Positions 50,601 through 63,776 of a DNA stretch of 64,000 bases are shown here, piece after piece. The DNA is from Chaenocephalus aceratus (lineage: Eukaryota; Chordata; Actinopteri; Perciformes; Channichthyidae): the NCBI GenBank assembly GCA_023974075.1, contig CM043791.1:19445701-19509700 (forward strand), given 5' to 3'. Position 1 is the first letter of the stretch, and each line of letters starts with the position of its first letter. The position numbers and the translations under genes are program-made. The notes beneath the pieces were generated by a model. The model saw nothing but the letters and a program-made list of their open reading frames with translations. It was not told where the DNA came from and ran no database searches.

Positions 50601-53600
50601 CCCATTAAACTTATTATATGTGTTAATAGTTTTGCGGCACTGCTATGGACTATGCTCTTAAAACATATTATAGTGCATATGGCTGATATAAGCGAGTGCT
50701 GGTACTCAAAGGGTAACTTATTAAACCAGGACTCTTTCTGTTATGGCTCTTTTCACACTGAGGGTCAATGTACATACAGTCACCATTCTTACTCTGAAAA
50801 GTAGTCAATGTTCAGCTCAGTTTATGTTCAAAGTAAAATTATGATTGGACTTCACATTTTGAGCGCTTTGAAAAAAAACTTCCCCATAGCTCAAAACCAA
50901 CATCAAGGCCAATGACAATTTGCTGTTTGTTTGAAAACAGCATCAAATGCCAAAAAACTATATTTGGCATCATACCATTTCACCACATCTCATCCTTCAT
51001 GTGTGGCAGATATTCATGTGAAGCATCTTTTGACAGCTCGTGCACAAAATCAAAACACTTGGCTGTATGCAAAGCGCTGGGAGAAACAGCCTCTTTTCAT
51101 ATTTCATTGGAAACAACCACAGGGACCCAAAAAGCGTAAAGACCGACAGCACCATTGGCACATCTCGAGTGAATGGCACCAGTAATGCTTGGCTGGAGGA
51201 TTGGCAGCTGGGTATTGATGGTCCATTTCAGCATGTGACTGGGGAGTTTGGGTTAAGAGAGGTGGTGGCTGTTTTGCTGCTAATGCGTTTCGAACACGCC
51301 CCTTTTTCATGATTACGCTTGTCCCTGTGCCAAGGGAAGCGGGTGGCATAAACTAGTGTGTGATTACGTTAAACAAATGACTGCCTCATTAGCTCGACCC
51401 CTAGAGTGTCTTGTGCATGTATACAAACAGAGACACACACACTCAAACTGTCCTATGATTCCCTCTTACACACACATATTTAGACATCTACACCGACATA
51501 AGCACCAGTTTGGCTTTGTACACAGAAAAGGGCAGAGCACAAAGGCAATACTCAGGAGGGTACAAGCTCCATCCAATGGACTAATTAACATCTCTCCATT
51601 ACACCAGCCAGCACTCCATGGTGCTCCAGTTAGCCGTAGATGATACTACACAAAACAACAGAATGCGTCACTAACAGCGTCCTTGTCCAAACAACATCTG
51701 AGCCGCGGCTCCAAAAAGCCAAGCTAATGACCGCAATTAGCGCCATTAGATGCCAGGCTCGGGCCTCAGCTGCTGAGATGTTCGTGCTCGTCATGTTGGA
51801 CGAGCATGTCATGGTTTCTGCCACAAAATGAAATGTATGAAAATTAGAGGCGCATTATTTTTGCCTGTTTATGCAGCAGCATGATGAGAGAGGCTATATT
51901 ACTATCTCAGGTCTTTAATTACTTAACCTGATTTGCCCCGAACAATCTACCTCATACTGTGCTCAGAGATACTATAAACTAAAACTGACAAAGACAAATA
52001 AGCCTTTAATTACTACTATTTGCACTGTTTACTTTATGTCAATTATAGTCTTCCAATTTATAACAAATCAAAAATAAGGGCAAAAACATTTCATTTTTGA
52101 TGATAAGAAACAGGCAAAATGCTTTCAACAGAGATGCCATCTGAGAACTGCAAATGTTGGGCTTTCTTTTTAATTCAAAATGACAAACAATTAAGTAATC
52201 ATTGAAATTATTGTTATAAATGAAAACGTATCAACCTAAACCTACATTGTAACACTTAACGTTTGACCAGTTTATCATCTTATCTTTATTAATAAGTAGC
52301 CGTTTGAGATGTAAGCTGTAATGCATATAGTACAAATTAACTGTATTTAAACCTGCCATAGTATAACTATTCACTTTTAAAAAACGATTTTAATGTGGAG
52401 CCAAAAAGCTAGCTTTATCTAAGAATAAAAAGCTAATCTCTGAACTACTTTGGGTTCCTGCCGTGGCAAGTCTGGTGTAGTTTTTTGATCATGTAAACGT
52501 AATGGGTATTTCTGCACTCAGAGCGCAGATGTTGACCCTTAAAACTGTGGGTGGCTGCGAGCTTTCAGACATCAAACCCGTGGGAGGCCACATTAACTAC
52601 TAGGAGGATATCCAGGGAAACCACAGTGAGCTCACAGTCCAGCAGAGAGGAACATCACTGATTTTATTCAGAGAGGGGGGCAGCCTTTGCCCGCAGGGAC
52701 GTTGGTCTCAGTACAAACACTCCAGCATCTGCCACCTGACCATTAGCTACATAATGCATGGAGCCGGTGGTAGGCCTATCCCAACCAACACCATACTCAT
52801 TACTGCTGCTGAGTGGTGTGAAAAGTCATGTCAGCAAATGTGTCTGAGCGGGACAGACATGGAAATGCATGCAAACATGGACACAAACACACATGCAGGG
52901 GCTTAGAGTGAAAGCCTGCAGACATCCACGGATTAAAGACAGTCCTTGAGATTATGTGGAAAAACTAAATGTGGGTAGATTAAACTGACTACCAAGAATG
53001 AGACTAAAGTTTAAAGACGTGAGCAGTTCATATGTCAATCTCCAGCGTGGAGACAAGATTAAACAGCATGTTTATGAAAGTAAGACGGTGGGTGAGGATG
53101 TTTGTGAGTAAAGCAGGCCATTGAACATTTGACAGAAGGATAGACTGGAAGTATATCTGCATCTCTGCAGGCCTAACAGTCAAAGTGACCCAGGGCTCTC
53201 TCTTCCTTCAGGAGCATTTCCCATCAGAAGTCTGTTACACCGCAAAGGCCATTTTCCTCCCAGAATAGCAAATCTGGGGAAATGTAATCTTTGAAGCCTC
53301 GGCTAAAAAAGTCTGACGAAGCCTTTTTCTGGCAGAGCAACAGAAGGAAAGCTCAGACACAAGAGAACCATTCCAAATGATTTTTTTTTAGACTATTACA
53401 TTATGGGTTAGTGGTCCAACACACTGCTATATTAGTTTACCTCAAGAACATTGCGTGTAGAGTTCATAGGATGTCTTTCTGACAGAATTGCAAAGTCATG
53501 AGAGAAGTTGATTTGGTCGGACAGGGGCATCAAACACAGTGTGTAAATAGATGCCTGGCATTTGTCATCACCAAGACAGGCCAAATGTATCTTTATTGAT

Positions 53601-53692
53601 TATTATGGGATTCATAGCTTAATATATAAAATATAAAAAAAGAAGACATTTTTCAAAAATTGCTTATTTTTACCTGCTAATAGTCCAAAGCC
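47641..53692. other. Gene-free stretch with possible conserved noncoding blocks
   Basis: No supported gene. Three blocks stand out as GC-richer with clustered ATTA/TAAT motifs and no repeat signature: 48320-48600, 50050-50200 and 51650-51870. They resemble conserved enhancers of developmental genes in appearance only. Confidence 0.35.
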
Positions 53693-53696
53693 TTAA

Positions 53697-54013
53697 AGAT
53701 CTCCTATCATGCTATTTTTAGGCATATATTATGGGTCTCAGATATATACAAATATATAAAACACATGTCTGTGATGTGTTCTGATCAAAATATCATCAAT
53801 ATCATAACAGATCATGCATTTTAGACATCCTTCATATCCCTGTTAGAGAAGTGCTGAATCTGGGTCTAAAGCTTTAAACAAAAAAAAAGTAGTATCTGAT
53901 CAGGAGAATTCTACCCAGATACAGCTGACACTTTGTGAGTTCCCTGACACACCGGGGACACATATGTATGTATAAAAGACATCAAAATGTGCATTTTGCA
54001 TGATAGGAGACCT
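53697..54013. mobile_element. 317-bp TTAA-flanked MITE
   Basis: Ends AGATCTCCTATCATGC and GCATGATAGGAGACCT are inverted with one mismatch, each bordered by TTAA (53693-53696, 54014-54017). TTAA duplications are made by piggyBac and Kolobok elements; which one is not decidable here. Its right third matches 60472-60562. Confidence 0.82.
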
Positions 54014-54017
54014 TTAA

Positions 54018-55243
54018 AGCAGAGAAAAGGAGAAAATATTGACATTTTAAACACCCGTATTAGAGATTGTATAACCACAGATGTATAACACAGCACTTTA
54101 CGCTGTGACTATCAAAGTGCCCCTATCCCCCTGCCACTCTCTTATTGCCTATTGGTTTCATCAAATCCCCCATGATCTAGATAATTAACAATTTGGTAAG
54201 GCCTAATCATATGGACGTGGGAATTGATTTGATTTAACCTTGGTTTAACTGGGGGATCCTCCGGAGACACTGGCAGGAGGTTCACACATCGGGCAGGAGC
54301 GGTGAGAGACTGACAGAGGAGCAGTGGGAAGTGTCAGCTGCTCCCCCGATCTGCTGAGGTACAACAACAAGACTGCTGCTGCCACAGGAAGAGGAGGCAG
54401 AGTGTCTGATGTTACTACATGTACTACTAAACTTTACAAGCTACAGGACAAACAGGAGATACTGTACACACGTGTAAACAGGTGGGCATACACATCCAGC
54501 TTCATGTGATCTGAACCATTTAGCAAACCATCTGTTCTGGACTGTTTCAATTTGTGTTGTCAATATGTTGCGGTGCTTATTTGGCATACAATCCAGAGAC
54601 AAGACAGAGCTCTCAGATGTTTTTTGACAAAGAAATATGTGTTGCTCTTGGTACCATCATTCAGTCAGAACAATAAAATACATTACACATAGTTTAACTA
54701 ACACTGCGCTGTAAAGGTAGAGGGTGAAAGGCTTCAAATGCTATTCTATTAAACTAGATAAAAGAGAATTGCTATTCTTTTAATAAAGCCAAATCCCAAG
54801 GCAAACAAGAATATATTTTATTTTTGGTTTCTGTATAAGAATGATGCAGACCAGCTTAGCTGATATATTAATAACTCTAAACTATTAAATCACAACAGAC
54901 ATGCAACAGCAGTAGTCAAAAAACTGTATGAAAACATAAAGCCAGCCACAAACAAGTAAACATCTTGCTCAGAAAGCAGTTCAAAAGGTTGCTAAGACTT
55001 CATAAGTGTCCCGCCTAAACATTTGTGTTAAAGCACTTTGTCTTCATACGCCAGGATAGGAGGAATAGTTGACAAAGGGCTTTTCTAAAACCGTAACAAC
55101 TGTTTTCGGACGTCAATTTTTTTTGAAAAAGCAAACAAACTCAAAAGAGTCAACATGATGTCTCCAGACGTTCAGGTTGATATTTCTTTCTCTCCTATGA
55201 GCAGATTTTCTTTTGACAAAGTTGTTTTCTCCCAGTTGTTGCA
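54018..55243. other. Gene-free stretch
   Basis: Nothing supported. Confidence 0.4.
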
Positions 55244-55591
55244 CTTCATATTCTGTGACAACAAGTCTGTCCTCGAAATGTCAAAGTGCCAGAATGAGAC
55301 AAAACCGGATCAAAGTTAGCAACTCTCAAAAGGTTAAGTTGTAAATTGAGTTTGGCAAAAACATTGTTCCAAAGATGACTACCTCTGAGAGCCTTGCGAC
55401 AAAAGTGGATTTAAAGTGTCTCAATTCAATTAGCAAACTAAGTAGCATTGAGCCCTATCTATTAGTGTTGACTTGTTTATGGATAGATGAGGGACAGGCT
55501 AAAGTGTCTAGCAATTGACACTACAGTGGTGTTGAATAAAGTGTTGCTGATTAAATAAGTTGTCCGCAGCAGTCAATGAACACCTTCCGTT
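55244..55591 (+). repeat. Left copy of the 348-bp direct repeat flanking the L2 insertion
   Basis: From CTTCATATTCTGTGACAACA to CAATGAACACCTTCCGTT. Matches 57604-57951 at 347 of 348 positions by eye (C/A difference at 55274 / 57634), without gaps. It is interpreted as an unusually long target-site duplication. Confidence 0.95.
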
Positions 55592-57424
55592 GAGACTTGG
55601 CCTTTATAATTTCGAATTGAAAAACGCACGACAATCATTCTTCTCTGACATCATTACCAAAAACAAAAACAACGCACGTGCCTTGTTTGCTACCGTCGAC
55701 AGACTAACTAACCCCCCAGTGTCAGTAGCCTCTGCATTTCTAACCACCAGGGCGTGCAATGATTTTGCCTCCTTTTTCACTGACAAAATTCAGAAAATCA
55801 GACAAGCAGTCAGTGCCTCTGCATCAGGAACAGCAAATGTGTTGTCTCTGTGTCCACTTAACATCAATTCAGACATCATGACACAATTCCATCAGATTAA
55901 TGATAAAAACCTAGAGGACATTATACAACTTCTGAAATCCTCCTCCTGCTGCCTTGATATTATTCCAACAGGATTTTTCAAAGATGTTTTGCCCTGCATG
56001 GCCTCAGATCTACTTCATATAGTAAACACATCTCTTCACTCAGGTATTTTTCCACAGGCCCTGAAAACTGCAGTCATTAAACCGCTCTTAAAAAAGAATA
56101 ATCTAGATGCTTCAGTAATGAACAATTACAGGCCCATATCAAACCTGCCATTTCTAGGTAAAATCATTGAAAAAGTTGTTTTTCAACAGTTGAGTAATTT
56201 CTTGCATTTAAATAGTTGTTTCGATGTGTTCCAGTCAGGCTTTCGTCCAAACCACAGCACTGAGACTGCTCTTGTAAAGGTCTTTAACGACATCCACTTA
56301 AACACAGACAGTGGCAGAACTTCAGTGTTACAGTAGTATTATTAGATCTCAGTGCTGCGTTTGACACTGTTGACCACAGAATATTACTAGACCGACTGGA
56401 AAACTGGGTGGGACTTTCGGAAACAGTTCTAAATTGGTTTAAATCCTACTTAAAGGATAGAAACAACTTTGTTTCTATAGGTAAATACACATCTGAGTTG
56501 ACAACTATGACATGTGGGGTTCCTCAAGGCTCCATCTTGGGGCCTCTTCTCTTTAACATCTACATGCTACCACTGGCTCAGATAATGAAGAACAACAAAA
56601 TAAGTTACCATAGCTATGCAGATGACACACAAATTTACATAACAATTTCACCAGGAGACTATGCTCCAATTCAAACACTGAGTAAGTGCATTGAACAAAT
56701 CAATGACTGGATGTGTCAGAACTTTCTCCAATTAAACAAAGATAACACTGAGGTAATGGTTTTTGGAGCCAAGGCAGAACGTTTAAAAGTTAGCGCTGAG
56801 CTTCAGTCTGCAATGTTCAAAACAACAGATAAAGCCAGAAATCTAGGTGTAGTCATGGACTCTGACCTGAGTTTCAACAGTCACATTAAAACAGTTACTA
56901 AATCAGCCTACTATCACCTAAAGAATATATCTAGGATTAAAAGACTAATGTCACAGCAGGATTTGGAAAAACTTGTCCATGCCTTTATCTTCAGTAGACT
57001 CGACTACTGCAATGGTGTCTTCACAGGTCTCACTAAAAAATCTATTAGAAAGCTGCAGCTGATTCAGAACGCCGCTGCTCGAGTCCTCACTAACACTAAG
57101 AAAGTGGATCACATCACTCCTGTTCTGAAGTCTTTACACTGGCTTCCTGTGTGTCAAAGAATAGATTTCAAAATATTGCTGCTGGTTTATAAAGCACTGA
57201 ATGGTTTAGGCCCAAAATACATTACTGACCTCCTGCTAAATTATGAACCATCCAGGTCTTCAGGGACTGGTCAGCTTTCTGTCCCCGGAGTCAGAACTAA
57301 ACATGGTAAAGCAGCGTTCAGTTATTATGCTCCAAATATCTGGAACAAACTCCCAGAAACCTGCAGGTCCGCTGCAACTCTTAATACTTTTAAATCCAGG
57401 CTGCTTTTTTGTCGCTGCTTTTAA
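55592..57424 (+). pseudogene. L2 ORF2 reverse transcriptase, one frameshift
   Basis: The first part (to about 56330) has the finger motifs NNYRPISNLPFLGKIIEKV and SGFRPNHSTETAL. The second part (frame of 56408-57424) has GVPQGSILGPLLFNIYM, the catalytic YADD at 56615-56626, NLGVVMDSDLSFNSHI, RLDYCNGVFTGL and the C-terminal LKSLHWLPV, RIDFKILLLVYKALNGLGP. The parts are in different frames; a short extra piece of about 5 bases near 56328-56333 explains the break. The endonuclease domain is missing through 5' truncation. The apparent start residues before 55592 belong to the flanking host sequence. Otherwise the frame is well preserved. Confidence 0.93.
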
Positions 57425-57603
57425 TTGAACTATTCATATCTTAAACTGCACTGTAACTTTTATCCATGTATTTTTCCTTAATGTTTATTTTATTAGCTTT
57501 TCTTTTTTAATGCTTAATGTCTTTCATTTTTTTTTGTAAAGCACTTTGAATTGCCTTGCGTTGAAAAGTGCTATATAAATAAACTTGCCTTGCATTGCCT
57601 TGC
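55592..57603 (+). mobile_element. 5'-truncated L2-clade LINE, 2012 bp
   Basis: The body begins inside ORF2 (GAGACTTGGCCTTTATAATT) and ends with the L2 3' terminus: AAAGCACTTTGAATTGCC, GTGCTATATAAATAAACTTG and a CCTTGCATTGCCTTGC repeat. It contains a full reverse transcriptase domain broken once. The two flanking direct repeats are almost identical, so the insertion looks recent. Confidence 0.93.
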
Positions 57604-57951
57604 CTTCATATTCTGTGACAACAAGTCTGTCCTAGAAATGTCAAAGTGCCAGAATGAGACAAAACCGGATCAAAGTTAGCAACTCTCAAAAGGTTAAGTT
57701 GTAAATTGAGTTTGGCAAAAACATTGTTCCAAAGATGACTACCTCTGAGAGCCTTGCGACAAAAGTGGATTTAAAGTGTCTCAATTCAATTAGCAAACTA
57801 AGTAGCATTGAGCCCTATCTATTAGTGTTGACTTGTTTATGGATAGATGAGGGACAGGCTAAAGTGTCTAGCAATTGACACTACAGTGGTGTTGAATAAA
57901 GTGTTGCTGATTAAATAAGTTGTCCGCAGCAGTCAATGAACACCTTCCGTT
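57604..57951 (+). repeat. Right copy of the 348-bp direct repeat
   Basis: Partner of 55244-55591. It abuts the L2 3' terminus on its left; unique sequence resumes at 57952. Confidence 0.95.
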
Positions 57952-60119
57952 ACAGGTGCACATTTTCTCTCCAGGAAAATAACTGGGAAATTAAGATTAT
58001 CAAAGAAAAACTCAATTAAAGATCAAGCAGCAACTCAGCCAATTAGGTTCACTGCATGTTCCCTTTCATCTGGACAAAGTAGTGGAGGATTAATGTAGAA
58101 GATCACTGTTATCTACCCTGATGACATCGGTTTCATTGGTTCATAACTGACTATCAGCGTCAGACCATCTGGCCTCATAATGTAGTGTACAACAAGGTTG
58201 CATGTCCCAACATAATACCTCCGCTTCTGTTTCAACAACAAATCACTTCCCTGCTGAGCCACATCTGGAGCCCTGCAAATCAAGTCAGTTAAAATGTAGC
58301 CGCAAAAGTGTTGTTTTTTTTAGGGCTCATCATTTTTCTAGTTTTACAAACACATATTTTCTGTTCTATAACTTTTGTAATCTCAGTGAAATTGCTGACA
58401 GCCTGCTTTAGCAGAATTAATTGAGATAAACAGAAAAGCACCTGTGATTTATTTGTCACTACATTAAAAAATAAATACTTCCCAGACATCCAAGTCTTTG
58501 TTTACTTCACAGTGAACTGGCCTTACTATTCCCTCTGTTCTGCCTCCGGGAGAAGAGACAAAGCTCATTGGCAGCTGAGTGTAGTCTATATGTGTGTCTG
58601 CTAGCCATTACCTTCACTGGTCCCCATTCTTCCCGGTTCAGAGCTGATGCATATCCAACGTGGCAGCCGGTCGCCAGCACTGCGCCGGGATGAAGAGTTG
58701 GTCATCCCTGCCTCCCCCTCTCCCTCTCCCTCTCCACTCCGCTGTCTGCCTCTCGCCAGAGCTGTTTGCTCAGCTGTTCCCCTCACTGACCGCATTTATC
58801 CCAGATGAGTGGCGCAGCTTACCCTCCGTTAATCTGTGTGTGAGTGTCTCTGTGCGCCTGACTGTGTGTGTATGTGCGTCTCCATTGCAGGCATCCTCTC
58901 ATTGGCCCTCTGATGAACATCTAGAGACACGCCCTGATCAAGACACACACACACACACACTCACACACACACACACACTCACAAACTGTCACAAGGGAGA
59001 CAAACGTAGCACTTGCGGGACAGGCATTGTGCTTTAAGTGGAGGTCATTTGGAGCATTTCTGGAGATGTCACAGCACATAAAGGAGCTTATGAATCCTTG
59101 AAATGATGTTGACTCCACCTAAACCCCACATTAAATTCAGCAAGACTGCAATAATAGTCCCCAAACAGTAGTGAGAGCAGGCTATCTGTATAGGTGTGCG
59201 TTGATGCTTGATTAAAGCGTTTGACACCCACCTCAGTTTGGTGCAATATTAGTGTCATAAAGTATTTCCAAACCTATCCATCCTCTTATAACTGAAGCTA
59301 TTAAACAAGTCAGGATGAGTAAGAACAGCTCAGCTTTAATCCAAACAGCCGTTCTTCAAATTACTGTTTGTTTACATGGTGACTGGAGGAGGAAAATCGC
59401 TGAGTAACATCAACGAGTGAAAACATGGCAAAGTGCAATACCAAGAAATTAGTTTTTCAAAATTCTCATTTTTTTAAACCTAAATATAAGCAGTATAACA
59501 GGATATTAAATGGTGTTTTGAAGTGTAAAAGCACATATATCTCAGCAGCACATAAACCTTCCCACAAATGGCTTCCAAACTGGGATCTGGATAGAGTTAT
59601 ATAGCTTTATAGCTGGATAGAGAGATAACTTTACACTCAATTTGACACGTTTTCAGCTTCAGTGGACACACTTTCAACTAAATCTGCGCACACATATACA
59701 TCCATCTTTTCACCTCCTCCCAGGTTTTTATTTAATGTGAATCCCTGCTGTCTCGTCTCACACTGTATGACGAAGCTGAACAGCCGCATCTATTAAGGGT
59801 TTGTGATCAAATTGGACTTAGCATCAACCTCAGGAGAATGTTAGTCAAACCAAGTGGATATTTCTATATTGAACAGATAGTAGATAGAACAGGAGCTCAC
59901 TGTTGCCTGAAGGATAACACAAATAATCTTAATGAGAACATTTTTGAGTGATTTATTTAGATAAGGATCTTTATTTAAACAAAATCCTTTATTGTGTACT
60001 ATCCTTTTCTTTCAGACTTAAATACATAGGTTCAACTATTTTATTGTTATTGAACATTTTGAAAACCTAACCGTAAAACATTTGATTAAAATGTTACTTT
60101 ATTTATATATTTGAATAAT
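57952..60119. other. Gene-free stretch
   Basis: A short (CA)n array is at 58943-58983. A CT-rich tract at 58715-58740 sits in GC-richer DNA that resembles a 5' UTR but has no supported start or splice structure. Confidence 0.35.
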
Positions 60120-60562
60120 ATATTGTAGGGCCATACCTATATAAGGTATATTTATACGGTTTTTTTTTCAAAATACCAAACAGATCATGCATTTTAGCCA
60201 TGCCTCTTTTTGCTCTATTTTCCTCTCCTCTGCTGCAGCTGACCACGCCCCCCTGCAAAGGAGGAGGCCGAGTTACGAGCGTCATGTTAGCATGCTGTTA
60301 CCATGCCACGGCAACCTCTCATTCCCCTGATTGGTGGAGAGTTGGCCATATAGGTGGAGCTCCTCATCACTGACGTCAGACTATTTTAAAATCTGCATCA
60401 GTCTGTATCAGATCCGTTGCAGCCCCGTTTTTAGAGATTTTGGTATGGAGGAAAAGAGAGAGGGTTGTTTTTTCTGACACTTGGTGAGTTCCCTGACACA
60501 CCGGGGACACATATTCATGTATAAAAGACGTACAAAAGTGTATTTTGCATGATAGGTCACCT
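60120..60562. mobile_element. TTAA MITE relative with degraded left end
   Basis: The right end reads TTTTGCATGATAGGTCACCT followed by TTAA (60563-60566). The block TGAGTTCCCTGACACACCGG and the following GGACACATAT ... ATAAAAGAC match 53936-54013. AACAGATCATGCATTTTAG (60179-60197) matches 53807-53825. The left inverted end is not clear. A CRE palindrome TGACGTCA is at 60371-60378. Confidence 0.65.
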
Positions 60563-60566
60563 TTAA

Positions 60567-60875
60567 ATGATTGTATCATTAGTGTGTAGAAAGGTAAATG
60601 CTGTAATGTACGTTGCACCATCAGCTGAATATGCACCCCTTTTACGAAAAGAATTTACAGCTTTCTGCAAAACACACCATTCAGAACCCCTCATGTCCCC
60701 ATTATGTAAATTACAATAACTTTTGTATGAGTGTAGAAAAAACTGCCAATAAACAGTGTCTTCTGAATCTATCCACACACTGCATGGCTGCTGGCTAACA
60801 CACAGCAGCCAGACATGAGCAGCTGTTGTTGTGGTTAAACCAATCCCATGCTACCACTTTATCTGCCAATGTGAG

Positions 60876-60966
<91 letters not shown>

Positions 60967-61979
60967 CACTGTCTGTCAGTCTGAGAGAGAAAGAGAGAGA
61001 ACTCTCACTTGATAACTTTTATATAGATCATTAAATAAGTTACATTAATTTAACATTGATATTATAGTGCTCAGAAAGACTCGACTTGAGGCACATTACC
61101 AAAGGGTTTTGCACACGCACGCAATGTAAGGAGAAAAGTACCATTCATCGTTTCCGAATGTATCTAATCTACAGCCTACTGTATACAGCATGTGTGTTGT
61201 TCTGTAAAGAAAGTACACACTACCTTAGGAGGCCTGAACATGTATGAATGTTTTAAAAAAGTAATGGCAAAACATGAGCATAATAACCAATATATGCAAA
61301 CTTTATATGTATAGTAACTTTGTAATCCTTACGCTTTCATCTGGTGTTAAACCTTCCCTAGACACAATGAAATGCCACCACCTACATACAGTACAGTATA
61401 ATGGAGTCCCTGTAAAGTGAACAAATAACCTTCTCACCACACCAAGGGAGAGCACTCTGTATGCCTTGACTGAGATTTATGCCACGGACGACAGAAAGGA
61501 ACGGTGGGCAGCTACAGTAGGAGCTTTAATGCTGGTTTGGTTTTTCCAGACACTGGCTGTTTTGCGATCCATCATGTTTGCGAGGCAGTTAACTCCACAC
61601 AGCCGAGTCTTCATGCTCAGTCAGAGGTGAGAAAGGTTTCCTTTATCGTACGGAAATAATATTTGACTTTGACAGTGCAGATTGATAAAAAAAACGTACA
61701 AAGTAAATGAAACATAAAAGCTTTCTTCGTTGTTTTAGTACATATATCAGCGATGTGGAGAAACGCCTCAGAGCTCTTTGGAAATTATTGATCTTTTCTT
61801 AAACAATAGCTTAAAGGTCAAGAAATTCTGAAGAAAATGTAAATGGTCCATTAGTTTTTATAACGGCTATTGATTTCTTCTTCAGAAAGGTGCATGCACT
61901 GATGTGCTGTATGTAATTGTAGTAGAAAAACTAATGCTTTAAAGAAAACCACCCATACACAGATACCAGGTATATACAG
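60567..61979. other. Gene-free stretch with (GT)n array and a doubtful exon
   Basis: A (GT)n array is at 60879-60964. A 77-base block at 61550-61626 (plus) lies between TTTTTCCAG and GTGAG and is open in two frames. It is too short and ambiguous to call. Confidence 0.35.
60879..60964. repeat. (GT)n microsatellite
   Basis: About 43 pure GT units. Confidence 0.98.
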
Positions 61980-61988
61980 TACAAGCCT

Positions 61989-62368
61989 TTAAAACGTTGT
62001 TGTGCTATTCGTATTTTTCACTGTTTTAATCAGATTTATATTTTAAGTTCCCTCCAGAGGGAGTTTCTCTTCCACACACTCCCTCCCCACACCTCCATTC
62101 GACTCCTTTGTTTTCTTCCATAACATAGTGACATCCCTAAGTAACACTTCTATCTATGTGCTCCAACACATTGTACTAAGCGGTTGACCAATCACAACTA
62201 GCTAACCAATCAGAACAGACTGGGCTCTGTTTTCAGACAGAGGGGGAAAAGAGGTGCAGTATGAGAAAAATTAAAGCATTTTCTGAACACTGAAGTATGT
62301 AAACAACATGTAACAGTAGAGGAACAAAATACAAATATGAACCTTAATATGAGCATAATAGGGCCTCT
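61989..62368. mobile_element. Probable TTAA MITE, second family
   Basis: The right end GAGCATAATAGGGCCTCT followed by TTAA (62369-62372) is the usual terminus of an abundant fish TTAA MITE. The interior phrases TTTTCAGACAGAGGG, AAAAGAGGTGCAGTA and ATATGAACCTTAATATGAGC fit the family. The left end, near TTTAAAACG at about 61988, is badly degraded and approximate. Confidence 0.55.
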
Positions 62369-62372
62369 TTAA

Positions 62373-63776
62373 CAATTGTGATACAACCCTACAATAACAG
62401 ATTTGTGAAGTCTGAGTCATTAAATGCAAAAGCTAATCAAAAGATATATAGCAACTGCAGCATGGTAGATATGCAGAGCTGAATAAAGCTGTTGCTCACA
62501 AACCTATTTCAAATACCGCCCTCCTTCATAGTGAATGTTTTTCTCTCACAGCATCCCACCACCTCACACGGGTGTTTTGTCTCAACATGTCTCTCGAGCT
62601 TACTCCGGACCAGTGCCGCATTTAATAGCTTTTACCAGCAGACAACATTCACAGTCGATCGCCTTCATATTGTACCATATACTGTACACAGTATCCAATC
62701 TTTTAGTTGGTTTGTAGTATACTTTTATAATACAGATTCTGCTTCTCAGCATAAAATGAAATTCACAGATAAGAGTTGTGTCGGAAGAAAAAGTGAATAG
62801 ATTTTTTTAAAAGGCTGTCAAATGGAAAGGCATTCATCATCTTGGTCGCCTATGTTGAGAATACAAAGCAAATCACAGCGTATGACGAACGGAGAAGCAT
62901 TTGTGGGATGTTGTGTGGGCTGCATGTGTGAGTCACAGAGGACATTTTAGTTTTGTTCATCAGGAAAGTATTCTCTGAAAATCTTTTGGGACGTAAAAAC
63001 ACTGAGTGGTGAAAGTGATTGATGTGGGAGATGCAAGTTGTATCTTGCATCCTGAGTGTTATTTTGAATGTGTAAATGATTAAATGCAGCGTGGCTCAGA
63101 GCTAAATTGCGTGCCACTGAGGGATCCTGGTGGTTTTTACTGAGAGAAAAATGAGCTAACTAAAATGTACGCCTTAGGATTTGACTCTAAATCAGTTTTT
63201 TGGGAAATCTGTAGAGTATCTACAGCTGCCATTTGTTAGTTACAATCTACCCATCCGTCCCATTAAATGCTCAAATGAATCATATTTGACTATCATTCAG
63301 AAACGTACAGTGGAGTAGCTGTTCTTCTTCAGCATTACACGGAGGCTTCTTGTCTGGATTAGTATGCAGAGCGCTCCGTCTTCTTGAGTAACCCCGCTGC
63401 TAATAACGCTTTATTGAGATGCAATGGCCAGCTCTCAGTTTTAATGGTGACTGATGGAGGGCGCAGATGCATTATTGCTCGCCGTTCATCAAGTTAACTT
63501 TGCACATTAGGAAGTTGAATGAGTTTCCAGGAGATTCTATCAGAGTTAATTATAGGATGAGCTAGGATTTTAAGTAGGGGGGAACTTCAAGTGAGTTAAC
63601 CCTTTATCATGACCTGAGTTGGCCATATTGGGATATATCTTGTTAAATCATATGGTCAAGACAACAGTATAGATGTGGATATTTACACCATATATTTACA
63701 TTTTGGCCGTAATCACGTATTTAAGCCTGCATTATATACAAACAAAGATCATCAGGTCTTGAAGGAAATAATCAAA
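62373..63776. other. Gene-free stretch
   Basis: No supported feature; 63090-63560 is unique-looking with clustered ATTA motifs. Confidence 0.35.

Noticed and set aside
61550..61626. 77-base plus-strand block between TTTTTCCAG and GTGAG
   Set aside because: Two frames are open, it is very short, and it lies on the opposite strand to the better exon candidate.
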